A stretch of DNA of 64,000 nucleotides from CALLPQ01 sp964421675 (GCA_964421675.1 CAYQXV010000015.1:1-64000), one strand, 5' to 3'; positions 51,729 to 61,320 are shown, counted from the stretch's first letter. Program-made: numbers and translations. Notes: a model not told the origin generated them from the letters alone.

Positions 51729-53393
51729 TTATTCTGCGCTGGTTGTCACCGCACCGTGCGATGCGGAGGTAACCAAGCGTGCATATTTATCAAAAGCCCC
51801 GCCCATTTTTTTCAGCTTGCGCGGCGCGTAGGCTGCTTTTCGGGCTGCCCAGTCAATATCGGCATTAATTTCGCGGGCTTCCACATCAATCAGTATACGG
51901 TCGCCATCTTCGATTAACGCAAGGGGTCCGCCTTTGGCAGCTTCCGGTGCGACATGGCCAATAACAACGCCGTGGGATGCTCCGGAAAATCTACCATCGG
52001 TAATCAGCGCGACTTTTCCCGCTAATCCTTGCCCGGCAACAGCGGCCGTAACGGCGAGCATTTCGCGCATGCCAGGGCCGCCAACCGGGCCCTCATAACG
52101 AATAATGACAACATCGCCTTGCTTGATCTCATTGTTTGAAATTGCTGCGAAGGCCGCTTCTTCGCTGTCAAACACACGCGCAACCCCCTCAAAGGTTCCG
52201 TCACCATAGCCAGCAGTTTTTAAAACCGAGCCTTCCGGCGCAATATCACCGTATAAAATTCGCAAGCCCCCGGTTTTTTTCATCGGGGCGTCAACGGTTT
52301 TCACAACATTCTGTCCGGATGTTTCCGTCGCTAATGCAAATTCTTCAAACAGGCTCTTTCCTGAAACTGTTGGTGTATCAACGATTTTTTTGCCTTCAAC
52401 CAAACGCTGCCCGAATAATCGCACCCCGCCCGCTTCGTGCAGGTCGCGCGCCAAAAACTGACCGCCCGGCTTCAAATTGGTGATCACCGGGGTCTCTCGC
52501 GACAATTCATCAAACAAATCTATTGAGAACGGAATGCCTGCTTCGCTGGCAATTGCAGCCAAATGCAATACGGCATTTGTTGACCCGCCAGAGGCCACCA
52601 CAGCGGTCGCCGCATTGCGCAAAGATTGCTCGGACACAAAGTGACGGGCGGTTTTTTTCTCATGGGCAAGTTTTGCAACCAACTCGCCGCACCGACTTGC
52701 CTCAACACCTTTATCGGCATCGAGCGCGGGAAGATCGCCTGCGCCAACGGGCGCTAAACCCAGAAAAGCCAGCGCCATGGCCATGGTGTTTGCAGTAAAT
52801 TGGCCGCCGCACGCACCGGCACCCGGACACGCGCTTTTTTCAATTTCCAATAATCCCGCATCGTCCAAATCACCTGAGGCATGGGCGCCCACCGCCTCGA
52901 AAACATCCTGAATGGATAAATCCTTGCCCTTGCAATTGCCGGGCATGATCGTGCCGCCATAAAAAATCACACCGGGCACATCCATCCGTGCCAATGCCAT
53001 TGCCGCAGCCGGTAATGTCTTGTCGCAGCCAACCATGATGATCGCGCCATCAAGGGAATGTCCGCGCACGGCCAATTCAATGGAGTCGGCAATCACTTCG
53101 CGTGAGATTAACGAGGCCCGCATGCCCTCGCCGCCCATCGTAATCCCATCGGAAACAACGATTGTGTTGAAATCAATCGGTGTTGCTCCCCCCTTACGCA
53201 CGCCCTCGCGAACGGGTTCGGCAAGGTCTGCAAGATGCATGTTACACGGCGTCACGGTGGACCAGGTATTGACCACCGCAATCATGGGCTGCGCAAAATC
53301 AGTTTCATCATAGCCAACCGCGCGCAACATAGCGCGGGCCGGTGCTTTTGCCGGGCCTTTCGTGATCGCATCAGAGGTCTTTTTATTTTCCAT
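51729..53393 (-). CDS. ilvD: Dihydroxy-acid dehydratase
   Basis: IlvD removes water from dihydroxy acids to give the keto acids of valine and isoleucine. The 554-residue Fe-S enzyme has cluster cysteines in TPCNMH, VGCDKTLPAA and ACPGAGACGGQFTANTM, plus GGSTNAVLHL and the C-terminal TDGRFSGASHG, GHVAPEAAKGGP blocks. It is the first structural gene of the ilvD-ilvC-leuC-leuD-leuB run, with a leader peptide and attenuator directly upstream. The ribosome binding site is weak (GAGCTGA). Confidence 0.97.
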   Translation of the reverse strand: MENKKTSDAITKGPAKAPARAMLRAVGYDETDFAQPMIAVVNTWSTVTPCNMHLADLAEPVREGVRKGGATPIDFNTIVVSDGITMGGEGMRASLISREVIADSIELAVRGHSLDGAIIMVGCDKTLPAAAMALARMDVPGVIFYGGTIMPGNCKGKDLSIQDVFEAVGAHASGDLDDAGLLEIEKSACPGAGACGGQFTANTMAMALAFLGLAPVGAGDLPALDADKGVEASRCGELVAKLAHEKKTARHFVSEQSLRNAATAVVASGGSTNAVLHLAAIASEAGIPFSIDLFDELSRETPVITNLKPGGQFLARDLHEAGGVRLFGQRLVEGKKIVDTPTVSGKSLFEEFALATETSGQNVVKTVDAPMKKTGGLRILYGDIAPEGSVLKTAGYGDGTFEGVARVFDSEEAAFAAISNNEIKQGDVVIIRYEGPVGGPGMREMLAVTAAVAGQGLAGKVALITDGRFSGASHGVVIGHVAPEAAKGGPLALIEDGDRILIDVEAREINADIDWAARKAAYAPRKLKKMGGAFDKYARLVTSASHGAVTTSAE

Positions 53394-53489
53394 GTTCAGC
53401 TCAATAATATTATCTGCCCGCAGCAGATATGGTTCATCCCAGTCTCTATCGTCTGCTGATAAGCAGCGTTTAAATCATCGTCCAGCAGC

Positions 53490-53521
53490 AAAAACCCGCT
53501 ACCTTGTTTCGGGGAGCGGGT
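53490..53521 (-). terminator. Transcription attenuator of the ilvD operon
   Basis: On the minus strand ACCCGCT (53521-53515) pairs with AGCGGGT (53500-53494) around a 14-nt loop and runs straight into T residues (to 53490). It lies between the leader-peptide stop (53549) and ilvD (start 53393), the usual place for an attenuator. Confidence 0.8.
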
Positions 53522-53548
53522 CGAGCGACTGGCAATGCCAAGAAAAAG

Positions 53549-53665
53549 CTACGACGGCTCGGTGTTCACCCCCACGATCAGGAGCACACTGGATACACTG
53601 ACATCCGCGACGAGGAGAGCCCCGTCGACCATGCCGCGATAAACCATCAAATTTCTTATCTTCAT
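53549..53665 (-). CDS. Leader peptide of the ilvD operon (attenuation)
   Basis: This is a 38-codon open frame upstream of ilvD. Its second half is loaded with the amino acids the operon makes: the segment GALLVADVSVSSVLLIVGVN has Val, Leu and Ile at 11 of 20 positions. It stops 28 nt before the attenuator stem, as expected if ribosome stalling at these codons chooses between terminator and antiterminator. A candidate promoter at 53696-53724 would start transcription about 24 nt before the ATG at 53665. An internal ATG at 53647 (31 codons) is an alternative start. The frame also extends upstream to 53755, but that part would precede the predicted transcript start. Confidence 0.75.
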   Translation of the reverse strand: MKIRNLMVYRGMVDGALLVADVSVSSVLLIVGVNTEPS

Positions 53666-53695
53666 AAGAGTGCAGAGCCCGAATAACTGGCCATG

Positions 53696-53724
53696 GCTAT
53701 ACATTGCACCCGTTTGCTGCACAA
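53696..53724 (-). promoter_or_regulatory. Candidate sigma-70-type promoter for the ilv leader
   Basis: Read on the minus strand, TTGTGC (53724-53719) and TATAGC (53701-53696) are separated by 17 nt. Both boxes are imperfect, but spacing and position before the leader peptide are right. Confidence 0.45.
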
Positions 53725-53760
53725 GCGAAAAAATGTGAGAAATCGAAATAATCATCGAAA

Positions 53761-53799
53761 ATTCGATAATTTATCGAATTAATTAGCACTAAATGCTAA
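53761..53799. promoter_or_regulatory. Dense palindromes upstream of the ilv promoter
   Basis: ATTCGATAA-T-TTATCGAAT (53761-53779) is a perfect 19-bp palindrome. TTAGCA-CTAAA-TGCTAA (53783-53799) follows directly. ATCGAA also occurs twice more at about 53741 and 53754. Lying 40-75 nt upstream of the candidate -35 box, these could bind an activator or repressor of the branched-chain operon. Some could instead serve the end of the upstream aminotransferase transcript. Confidence 0.5.
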
Positions 53800-53818
53800 A
53801 AACTATAGCTATCAAGGG

Positions 53819-55015
53819 TTATGCAGCATTTTCGCGCGAAAGCAGTTTTTTGATGTTTCGCGCCGCCTGCCGGATGCGCTGCTCATTTTCCACAAGGCCA
53901 ATGCGCACATAGCCATCCCCCTCCTGGCCAAAGCCCAGACCCGGGGCAACGGCAACGTCGGCTTCTTCCATAAGTTTTTTGGCAAAGGAAACAGAACCCA
54001 AAGACCGATAGGCTTGCGGGATAGCAGCCCAGGCAAACATGGACGCATCGGGCGATGGCACATCCCAACCGGCGGCATTAAAATGGCTGATCAGCACATC
54101 GCGGCGTGATTTATAGGTGGCGCGGATCTCTTCAACGGCATCCCACGGGCCATCCAATGCAGCCGCAGCGGCCACCTGAATCGGGGTGAACGCACCATAA
54201 TCAAGATAAGACTTCACCCGGGCGAGGGCTTTGATCATGCGTTCATTGCCAACCGCCATGCCAACGCGCCACCCCGCCATGGCAAATGTTTTCGACAGGC
54301 TATTGACCTCAACCGCAAGATCAATCGCACCGGGAACTTCCAAAATAGACGGCGGTGCATCCCCGAAAAAGATCTCACTATAGGCCAGATCCGAAAGCAC
54401 AAGAACGCCGTGCTTTCGCGCAAGCGCAACAACATCCTTGTAGAAATCAAGACCGACAGTTTGCGCCGTTGGGTTTGAGGGATAATTTATCACCATGGCC
54501 GTCGGTGTTTTCGCACTGGCCACAATCGCTTTTGAAAGGCCGCTCAGATAGCTTTCCGGCGTTAAGGCGGGCACCGCAACAATTTCCCCGCCCGCAATAA
54601 TAAATCCATAGGCATGGATCGGATAGGCAGGATCGGGAGACAATATGATATCTCCCGGCGCTGTAATAGCTTGCGCGAGATTTGCAAAGCCTTCCTTTGA
54701 GCCGAGGGTCGCAACGATTTGTGTTTCCGGACTAAGCGAGACATTAAAGCGGCGCTCATAATAACGCGCCATCGCCTTGCGCAATCCAATGATGCCCTTT
54801 GAGACCGAATATCGGTGCGCTTTGGGATTGCTTGCCGTCTCCACCAATTTTTCAACAATATGCGCCGGGGTCGGCATATCCGGATTGCCCATACCAAGAT
54901 CAATGATGTCACGACCATTTTGGCGCAGGCGCGCTTTTAGCGTGTTGACCTCTTCAAACACATAGGGGGGCAATTGTTTGATACGGTAGAAATCTTCCTG
55001 ATCCAGTTTAGACAT
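53819..55015 (-). CDS. Class I/II aminotransferase, AlaC / LL-diaminopimelate type
   Basis: This 398-residue PLP enzyme of fold type I has an N-terminus YRIKQLPPYVFEEVN, DLGMGNPDMPTP, a ligand loop NYPSNPTA, the Lys-bearing motif SLSKTFAMAGWRVG (Lys242) and C-terminal VRIGLVENEQRIRQA. The pattern is closest to AlaC-type glutamate-pyruvate transaminases and to LL-diaminopimelate aminotransferases, which are hard to separate by eye. The location between gltBD and the ilv/leu genes fits amino-group transfer from glutamate. ATG at 55015 has GAAAG upstream; an ATG at 55069 is less likely. Confidence 0.88.
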   Translation of the reverse strand: MSKLDQEDFYRIKQLPPYVFEEVNTLKARLRQNGRDIIDLGMGNPDMPTPAHIVEKLVETASNPKAHRYSVSKGIIGLRKAMARYYERRFNVSLSPETQIVATLGSKEGFANLAQAITAPGDIILSPDPAYPIHAYGFIIAGGEIVAVPALTPESYLSGLSKAIVASAKTPTAMVINYPSNPTAQTVGLDFYKDVVALARKHGVLVLSDLAYSEIFFGDAPPSILEVPGAIDLAVEVNSLSKTFAMAGWRVGMAVGNERMIKALARVKSYLDYGAFTPIQVAAAAALDGPWDAVEEIRATYKSRRDVLISHFNAAGWDVPSPDASMFAWAAIPQAYRSLGSVSFAKKLMEEADVAVAPGLGFGQEGDGYVRIGLVENEQRIRQAARNIKKLLSRENAA

Positions 55016-55036
55016 GGGATGCTTTCGTGACGGGTC

Positions 55037-55069
55037 TTGATCGGTGCGATAAAAATTCTCACCGATCAA
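55037..55069 (-). promoter_or_regulatory. 10-bp inverted repeat upstream of the aminotransferase
   Basis: TTGATCGGTG (55037-55046) and CACCGATCAA (55060-55069) are perfect complements around 13 nt. The repeat lies 22 nt before the preferred start codon and lacks a T-run on the coding strand. It is a possible operator or 5'-leader hairpin. Confidence 0.4.
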
Positions 55070-55166
55070 TTACATAATTCCATCGCGCTCGCCAGCCTCC
55101 CCTTAGTTGGCTGCCCTAAATTGTTGGTTAGCGAACGCCAATTCTGACTTGGCCTGACAAACCTGA

Positions 55167-58100
55167 CTAGGCGGAATTTGCGGCGACATTCGCAGCCACT
55201 GATCCGATTGATCCTTCAGAAGATCTGCGCGCTACCGCTTCCACCGGTTCGACAACCAGAATAGATCGGCTGGCATTATCCCAGTCATCCAAAATCGCTT
55301 TGGCTTTCGCAGAGCGTGTCTCTGCGACGTGACGCACAATCAGTGCCTTGCAGGCATCATCTTGTTGCGGATCATATGGGCGAACAACAACGCTATCGCG
55401 ATTAATATATTTTTCGACCGTCATATTCTCATCAAAAATATAGGCAATCCCGCCGGTCATGCCCGCAGCAAAATTATTCCCAATGGCACCAAGGATCACT
55501 GCCGTACCGCCCGTCATATATTCGCACCCATTGGCCGAGCAACCTTCAATGACCGCATCAGCGCCGGAATTGCGAACGCCAAAGCGCCCGCCCGCGCGGC
55601 CCGCCGCCAATAACAGGCCGGACGTTGCGCCATAAAGACATGTATTGCCGATACTTGCCTGATCCCGCGCGCCATCTGCCGCAGCGGGCCGCACAATGAT
55701 GGTCGCACCAGACAGGCCCTTACCAACATAATCGTTTGCATCCCCGTCAACAATTAGCTTCAAGCCATAGGCGCCAAACGCACCGAGCGATTGTCCCGCC
55801 GAGCCTTTTAAACGAAAGGTGACATGATCTTCAGACAGATCATCAGCGCTAAAGCGCCGTGTAATATGAGACGATGTCCTTGTTCCCACTGCACGGTCGG
55901 TATTTTGGACGGGATAAGAAATTTGCACGCGTTCGCGCCGATCAAGGAACGGCCCCAGTTCCGGCATGACCCGTTGGTCTAGCGTGTCGACAACGTCCTG
56001 GCGGCCAAGTCGGGTCGAGCGCATAGGCCGTTCGCCGCCATCTGCCATTGTCAAAATTGGATTTAGATCTAGATCATCAAGATGATCAGCGCCGCGCGAG
56101 ACTTGATCAAGCAGATCCGCCCGCCCGATCACATCCTCTAATGAGGTCGCACCCAGGCTCGCTAAAATCTCTCGCGTTTCTTCCGCAATAAAAGTCATTA
56201 AATTCACAACCTGATCGGCAGTACCGGGAAAACGCCCCCGCAACTCCTCATCTTGTGTGCAAACCCCAACCGGACAAGTATTTGAATGGCATTGACGCAC
56301 CATCAAACATCCCATTGCAACCAGCGAAATAGTGCCAATACCAAACTCTTCGGCCCCTAACATTGCGGCCATCACCACGTCGCGGCCGGTTCGAATACCG
56401 CCATCGGTGCGCAGCGTCACTTGCGAACGCAAATTGTTCAGTGTCAAAACTTGGTGGGCTTCCGACAAGCCTAACTCCCACGGTGCTCCGGCAAATTTAA
56501 TCGATGTTTGCGGGCTGGCTCCGGTGCCGCCAACATTGCCCGATATCAAAATCGTATCCGCTTTGGCTTTTGCAACCCCGGCAGCAATCGCACCAATGCC
56601 CGATGCGGAAACAAGCTTCACGCAAACCCGCGCATCGGGGTTTATTTGTTTGAGATCATAGATTAGCTGGGCAAGATCCTCGATCGAATAAATATCATGG
56701 TGAGGCGGCGGCGAAATGAGCGTTACGCCGGGCGTTGCATGACGCATACGCGCGATGAATTCTGTAACTTTAAAACCCGGTAGCTGGCCGCCCTCGCCCG
56801 GCTTTGCGCCTTGGGCAACTTTAATTTCAATCTCCCGGCACTGATTGAGATATTCGGCCGTCACGCCAAACCGGCCCGATGCGATCTGCTTGATCGCCGA
56901 GTTGGCATTATCGCCGTTCGGCATGGGCGTATAGCGCTCGGGCACTTCGCCGCCTTCACCGGAAACGGACTTGGCGCCGATCCTGTTCATGGCAATATTC
57001 AGTGTACCATGCGCTTCGGGGGACAACGCACCGAGCGACATGCCGGGCGTTACAAAGCGCCGGCGAATATCATTTGCGGTTTCAACCTTGCCTACATCAA
57101 TAGCATCGCCCACGCCGCGCATTTGTAACAGATCGCGAAGTTGAGAAGGCGGCTGTGCGCCAAGGGCTTTTGCATAATCGCGATAGGCGTCTTGATCATC
57201 TTCGCGGACGGCCCGTTGTAAATTACTCACAAGGTCGGCCTCAAGAACGTGATGTTCCCCGTCACGGCGATGACGATAAAAGCCGCCTATTGGCAATCTT
57301 GGGGCAACCCCTTCCCAAGCTTGCTCATGCATTTTCTCTGTTTTTTGCTCAAGACCGGCAAGACCAATACCGGAGATGCGGCTTGTCATGCCCGGAAAAA
57401 ATTCTTCAACAAGCATGCGAGACAGGCCAAGCGCCTCAAAGTTGCATCCACCCCGATAGGCCGAAAGAACAGAAATCCCCATTTTGGAGATGATTTTCAT
57501 CAGCCCGGCTTCGATAGAAACTTTATAATTTTGCGCACACTGGCCCAAAGTGAGCGCCCCGTAATCGCCGCGCTGTTGCGCTTTGGCGATACAATCAAGA
57601 GCGAGATAAGGATTGACCGCCGTTGTACCCGTGCCCACCAAGACCGCACAATAATGCGCATCCAGACATTCAGCCGAACGCACAATGATCGAGCAATTGC
57701 TGCGATGACCTGTTCGTGTGAGGTGCGTGTGTACGCCGCCAGAGGCAAGAATCATGGGAACAGCAATACGCCCTGGCCCTTGATATTCATCTGTAAGCAC
57801 AACATGACCGGCACCATCGCGCACGGCCTCTTCTGCTTCGATGCGAATGCGGTCCAGTGCTTTCTTTAAGGCATCGCCATTCTTTCGGATTTGCGCAAAA
57901 TTATAGGTACAATCAATCTCGACAATTTTTTGATCGAGATGTTCGCGCAATCGAACATACATGCCATTGGTCAAAACCGGGCTTTCCAAAACAAACACAT
58001 CGGTTTGCGTTTTATCGGTCGCCAGAATATTGCCGAGATTTTTAAAGCGCGTCTTTAAACTCATCACCCCGGCTTCGCGCAACGGGTCAATCGGTGGATT

Positions 58101-59702
58101 GGTGACTTGGCTAAAGTTTTGCCGGAAAAAATGCGACAAGGGTCGGTAATTTTCAGATAGCACCGCAATCGGCGTATCGTCGCCCATTGACCCAATGGCC
58201 TCTTTGCCGTCTTCCGCCATTGGCCGCAAAATCAAATCGAGCATTTCGCGCGTATATCCAGCGGCCGCTTGCAGGCGAACCAGCTTTTCACCCGCAACGG
58301 TTTGCGGTTCAGGACCGGGGCCGATCTCAGGTTCCAGCTCGATAATATTTCCAAGCCATTTTGTGTAGGGATGTTTATCGGCAAGGTTATTTAGAATTTC
58401 ATCGGGCCCGTAAAATTTCCCTTCTTCCATATCAATGGCAATCATACGGCCCGGCTCAATGGCGCGGCGCTCACTAACCTTTTTGTCCCCAAGCGGGCAC
58501 ATTCCGGTTTCCGAGCCAACCGCCAAAATACCATCTTCCGTGATCGCATAGCGCAGTGGGCGCAATCCATTGCGGTCAAGACCGGCAATTGCCCAGCGTC
58601 CATCAAACGCAGCAATGGCTGCAGGACCGTCCCATGGCTCCATGACAGCATTGCAATATTCATAAAGCGCACGCTGGTTTTTTGGAATGATATCTTCGCG
58701 CTTTGACCAAGCCTCCGGCATGAGCAAGGCTTTTGCCATGGGTGCGGATCGCCCTGCGCGCATCAATAATTCAAACACCTGATCAAGCGCGGCAGAATCG
58801 GATGAGCCCGGCTGGATAACCGGTTTGATGTCATCGCTATCGGTGCCAAAAACTTTTGAGGCCATGCTAATTTCATGGCTGCGCATCCAATTCACATTCC
58901 CCTTTAAGGTATTAATCTCGCCATTATGGGCCAACATGCGAAACGGTTGCGCAAGACGCCATTCGGGAAATGTATTGGTTGAATAGCGTTGATGAAAAAT
59001 GGCTACGCGAGAAACGAACCGTTCATCCTGCAGATCGGGATAAAATGTATCGATCTCTTCGGCCAGAAACATGCCTTTATAGACAACATCCTGCGAGGAG
59101 AGCGAACAGACATATAGTTCATGCAGACCGGCTTCGCGCGCCTGTTTTTCAATCTGCCGTCTGACGATATATAATATGCGGTCAAGTTCTTCGCGGTCGC
59201 GCCCGCGCGGATCATAAAACAGAACCTGCTCAACATCGGGGCGGGTTGCATTGGCTTTTTCTCCCAGGCATCGGGCCTGAACCGGGACTTGGCGCCACCC
59301 ATAAATATAAAACCCATAGCGAACAATTTCAGATTCAACGATGGCGCGCGATGCATCCTGCGCATTAAAACTGGTACGGGGAAGAAACACCATCCCGACA
59401 CAAATATCTTCATCGCGAGGTTTGTGGCCGGTGCGCTCAACATAAGTTCGAAACAATTCTTGAGGCACATTCAAGCGGATGCCAGCACCGTCTCCGGTTT
59501 TACCATCCGCATCAACCGCGCCGCGATGCCACACCGCCTTGAGGGCAGCGATCGCCATATCGACAATTTCCCGGCGCGGCTCGGCATCTAGTGCGGCGAT
59601 AAGGCCGACACCGCATGCATCGCGCTCTGATGCGCGCTCATAGGCATGGTTTACTTCCAGATGCGAGCGGTTGGCAAGGTATGTCTGTTTAAAATTACGC
59701 AT
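55167..59702 (-). CDS. gltB: Glutamate synthase (NADPH) large subunit
   Basis: GltB makes two glutamates from glutamine and 2-oxoglutarate, using electrons from GltD. The 1511-residue protein starts with a short propeptide. The amidotransferase nucleophile is Cys30 (RDACGVGLIAALD), exposed after processing. Further landmarks are the glutaminase domain block HQRYSTNTFPEWRLAQPFR, a central domain, the FMN/2-oxoglutarate synthase domain with LISPPPHHDIYSIEDLAQ and GNVGGTGASPQTSIK, 3Fe-4S cysteines in CLMVRQCHSNTCPVGVC, and a C-terminal GXGXG beta-helix domain. I chose ATG at 59702; the frame runs upstream to 59837 but that part overlaps gltD and is not conserved. It lies 47 nt after gltD. Confidence 0.97.
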   Translation of the reverse strand: MRNFKQTYLANRSHLEVNHAYERASERDACGVGLIAALDAEPRREIVDMAIAALKAVWHRGAVDADGKTGDGAGIRLNVPQELFRTYVERTGHKPRDEDICVGMVFLPRTSFNAQDASRAIVESEIVRYGFYIYGWRQVPVQARCLGEKANATRPDVEQVLFYDPRGRDREELDRILYIVRRQIEKQAREAGLHELYVCSLSSQDVVYKGMFLAEEIDTFYPDLQDERFVSRVAIFHQRYSTNTFPEWRLAQPFRMLAHNGEINTLKGNVNWMRSHEISMASKVFGTDSDDIKPVIQPGSSDSAALDQVFELLMRAGRSAPMAKALLMPEAWSKREDIIPKNQRALYEYCNAVMEPWDGPAAIAAFDGRWAIAGLDRNGLRPLRYAITEDGILAVGSETGMCPLGDKKVSERRAIEPGRMIAIDMEEGKFYGPDEILNNLADKHPYTKWLGNIIELEPEIGPGPEPQTVAGEKLVRLQAAAGYTREMLDLILRPMAEDGKEAIGSMGDDTPIAVLSENYRPLSHFFRQNFSQVTNPPIDPLREAGVMSLKTRFKNLGNILATDKTQTDVFVLESPVLTNGMYVRLREHLDQKIVEIDCTYNFAQIRKNGDALKKALDRIRIEAEEAVRDGAGHVVLTDEYQGPGRIAVPMILASGGVHTHLTRTGHRSNCSIIVRSAECLDAHYCAVLVGTGTTAVNPYLALDCIAKAQQRGDYGALTLGQCAQNYKVSIEAGLMKIISKMGISVLSAYRGGCNFEALGLSRMLVEEFFPGMTSRISGIGLAGLEQKTEKMHEQAWEGVAPRLPIGGFYRHRRDGEHHVLEADLVSNLQRAVREDDQDAYRDYAKALGAQPPSQLRDLLQMRGVGDAIDVGKVETANDIRRRFVTPGMSLGALSPEAHGTLNIAMNRIGAKSVSGEGGEVPERYTPMPNGDNANSAIKQIASGRFGVTAEYLNQCREIEIKVAQGAKPGEGGQLPGFKVTEFIARMRHATPGVTLISPPPHHDIYSIEDLAQLIYDLKQINPDARVCVKLVSASGIGAIAAGVAKAKADTILISGNVGGTGASPQTSIKFAGAPWELGLSEAHQVLTLNNLRSQVTLRTDGGIRTGRDVVMAAMLGAEEFGIGTISLVAMGCLMVRQCHSNTCPVGVCTQDEELRGRFPGTADQVVNLMTFIAEETREILASLGATSLEDVIGRADLLDQVSRGADHLDDLDLNPILTMADGGERPMRSTRLGRQDVVDTLDQRVMPELGPFLDRRERVQISYPVQNTDRAVGTRTSSHITRRFSADDLSEDHVTFRLKGSAGQSLGAFGAYGLKLIVDGDANDYVGKGLSGATIIVRPAAADGARDQASIGNTCLYGATSGLLLAAGRAGGRFGVRNSGADAVIEGCSANGCEYMTGGTAVILGAIGNNFAAGMTGGIAYIFDENMTVEKYINRDSVVVRPYDPQQDDACKALIVRHVAETRSAKAKAILDDWDNASRSILVVEPVEAVARRSSEGSIGSVAANVAANSA

Positions 59703-59749
59703 GTTAATTTCTCGAACAATTGTCAGTACTAAAACGAATTTTCGTTTGT

Positions 59750-61192
59750 TTATTCCGCCGCAATGGTGCTCGCCATTGCTTGATGTATATGAGTTAAAAT
59801 ACCGTCGGCGGCTTCGCGGCCTTCGCGGATAGCCCACACGACTAATGAGGCCCCGCGCACAATATCACCGGCGGCAAAAACACCGGGAAGATTGGTCTCA
59901 AAACTTGTCGGGTGAACCCGCAAGGTTCCCCATTTTGAAACCTTTAATGAGGGTTCACCAAACATGGTGGGAATATCTTCTGGCTCGAAACCCAATGCCT
60001 TGATAATAAGGTCAGCATCAAGATCAACATCGCTATCATTGATTTCAACGGGAGAACGCCGGCCGGACGCATCGGGCGCACCAAGCTCCATGCGCACAAC
60101 TTTAATCCCGTTTGCTCCGCTCACATCCCCCAGAACGGCCTTGGGCCCACAAAGCCATTCGAAATTGACGCCCTCTTCTTCAGCGTGCCCGGTCTCGCGC
60201 GCAGAGCCCGGCATATTGCGGCGATCGCGGCGATAAAGGCAGGTGACTTTTTTAGCCCCCTGGCGAACCGCCGTGCGCACACAGTCCATCGCCGTATCGC
60301 CGCCGCCAATCACCACAACTTTTTTGCCGTTAGCATCAAGCGCGCCGCTGTCAAAAGCGGGCACCGCATCGCCAAGACCTTTTTGATTAGACGCGGTAAG
60401 ATAATCGAGCGCGGCAACAACACCGCTATTGCCCGCTCCCGGGCAGGATAAATCGCGCGCTTTATAGACCCCGGTTGCAATTAAAATTGCGGTATGGCGC
60501 TCGCGTAATTCGGGCAAGGTCGCATCGCGTCCAACCTCAAATCCAAGCTTAAACTCTACCCCGCTTTGCTCCAGATAATGGGCGCGGCGTTCAACAATTG
60601 TTTTTTCCAATTTGAAATTCGGAATACCGTAAACCAACAAACCGCCGACCCTGTCATAGCGATCATAAATCGTGACCTGCACACCGGCTTTTCGCAATTG
60701 TTCCGCCGCCGCAAGGCCCGCAGGGCCCGCGCCGATAATGCCAACAGAGGCTGAAAGTTCTTTTTGCGGAACAATCGGTTTTATCCACCCCTCGTCCCAC
60801 GCCGTTTCGGTTATATATTGCTCGACCGAGCCAATCGTAACAGTGCCGTGGCCCGATTGTTCGATAACGCAAGCGCCTTCACATAATCGGTCCTGGGGAC
60901 AAATACGCCCGCACACTTCAGGCATATTATTGGTTTCTGCGGAAATCTCATAAGCATCTTGAAGGCGGCCTTCGGCAACCATTTTCAACCAGTCGGGAAT
61001 ATTGTTTCCGAGCGGGCAATGGTTTTGACAAAAAGGCACACCGCATTGGCTGCAGCGCGATGCCTGCTCCGCGGCTTTGTCCGTTGCAAAGCGTTGATAG
61101 ATTTCATCAAAATCTTCACGGCGCGTTTTCGCCGCCCGCTTTTGCGGGGGCGTGCGATCTCGCTGCGTAAATTTTAACATGCGCTCAGGCAT
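59750..61192 (-). CDS. gltD: Glutamate synthase (NADPH) small subunit
   Basis: GltD passes electrons from NADPH through FAD and two 4Fe-4S clusters to GltB. The 480-residue protein has cluster cysteines in RCSQCGVPFCQNHCPLGNNIP and CGRICPQDRLCEGAC (N-terminal), the FAD motif GAGPAGLAAAEQL with GGLLVYGIPNFKLEK, the NADPH motif VIGGGDTAMDCVRTA and a C-terminal GVFAAGDIVRG. ATG at 61192 has GAAAGGA seven bases upstream. The frame is open to 61303, but the extra part is Cys/Arg-rich and unlikely. It is transcribed ahead of gltB, the reverse of the common gltB-gltD order. Confidence 0.96.
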   Translation of the reverse strand: MPERMLKFTQRDRTPPQKRAAKTRREDFDEIYQRFATDKAAEQASRCSQCGVPFCQNHCPLGNNIPDWLKMVAEGRLQDAYEISAETNNMPEVCGRICPQDRLCEGACVIEQSGHGTVTIGSVEQYITETAWDEGWIKPIVPQKELSASVGIIGAGPAGLAAAEQLRKAGVQVTIYDRYDRVGGLLVYGIPNFKLEKTIVERRAHYLEQSGVEFKLGFEVGRDATLPELRERHTAILIATGVYKARDLSCPGAGNSGVVAALDYLTASNQKGLGDAVPAFDSGALDANGKKVVVIGGGDTAMDCVRTAVRQGAKKVTCLYRRDRRNMPGSARETGHAEEEGVNFEWLCGPKAVLGDVSGANGIKVVRMELGAPDASGRRSPVEINDSDVDLDADLIIKALGFEPEDIPTMFGEPSLKVSKWGTLRVHPTSFETNLPGVFAAGDIVRGASLVVWAIREGREAADGILTHIHQAMASTIAAE

Positions 61193-61286
61193 GAAACATC
61201 CTTTCGATAGACGTGGTTTGTCAGGTCTGAACGTGCATGGGGCTAAGGGGCATCTCACACCCCTTTGCCTCACCCTTGGACACCAA

Positions 61287-61320
61287 AGAGCCGTTTCATT
61301 CAAAAAGACGAAACGGCTCT
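61287..61320. terminator. Hairpin between amtB and gltD, possible weak terminator
   Basis: AGAGCCGTTTC (61287-61297) and GAAACGGCTCT (61310-61320) form a perfect 11-bp stem around a 12-nt loop. On the minus strand only TTTGG follows, so termination after amtB would be weak. It may instead be a 5'-leader hairpin of gltD. Confidence 0.5.
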
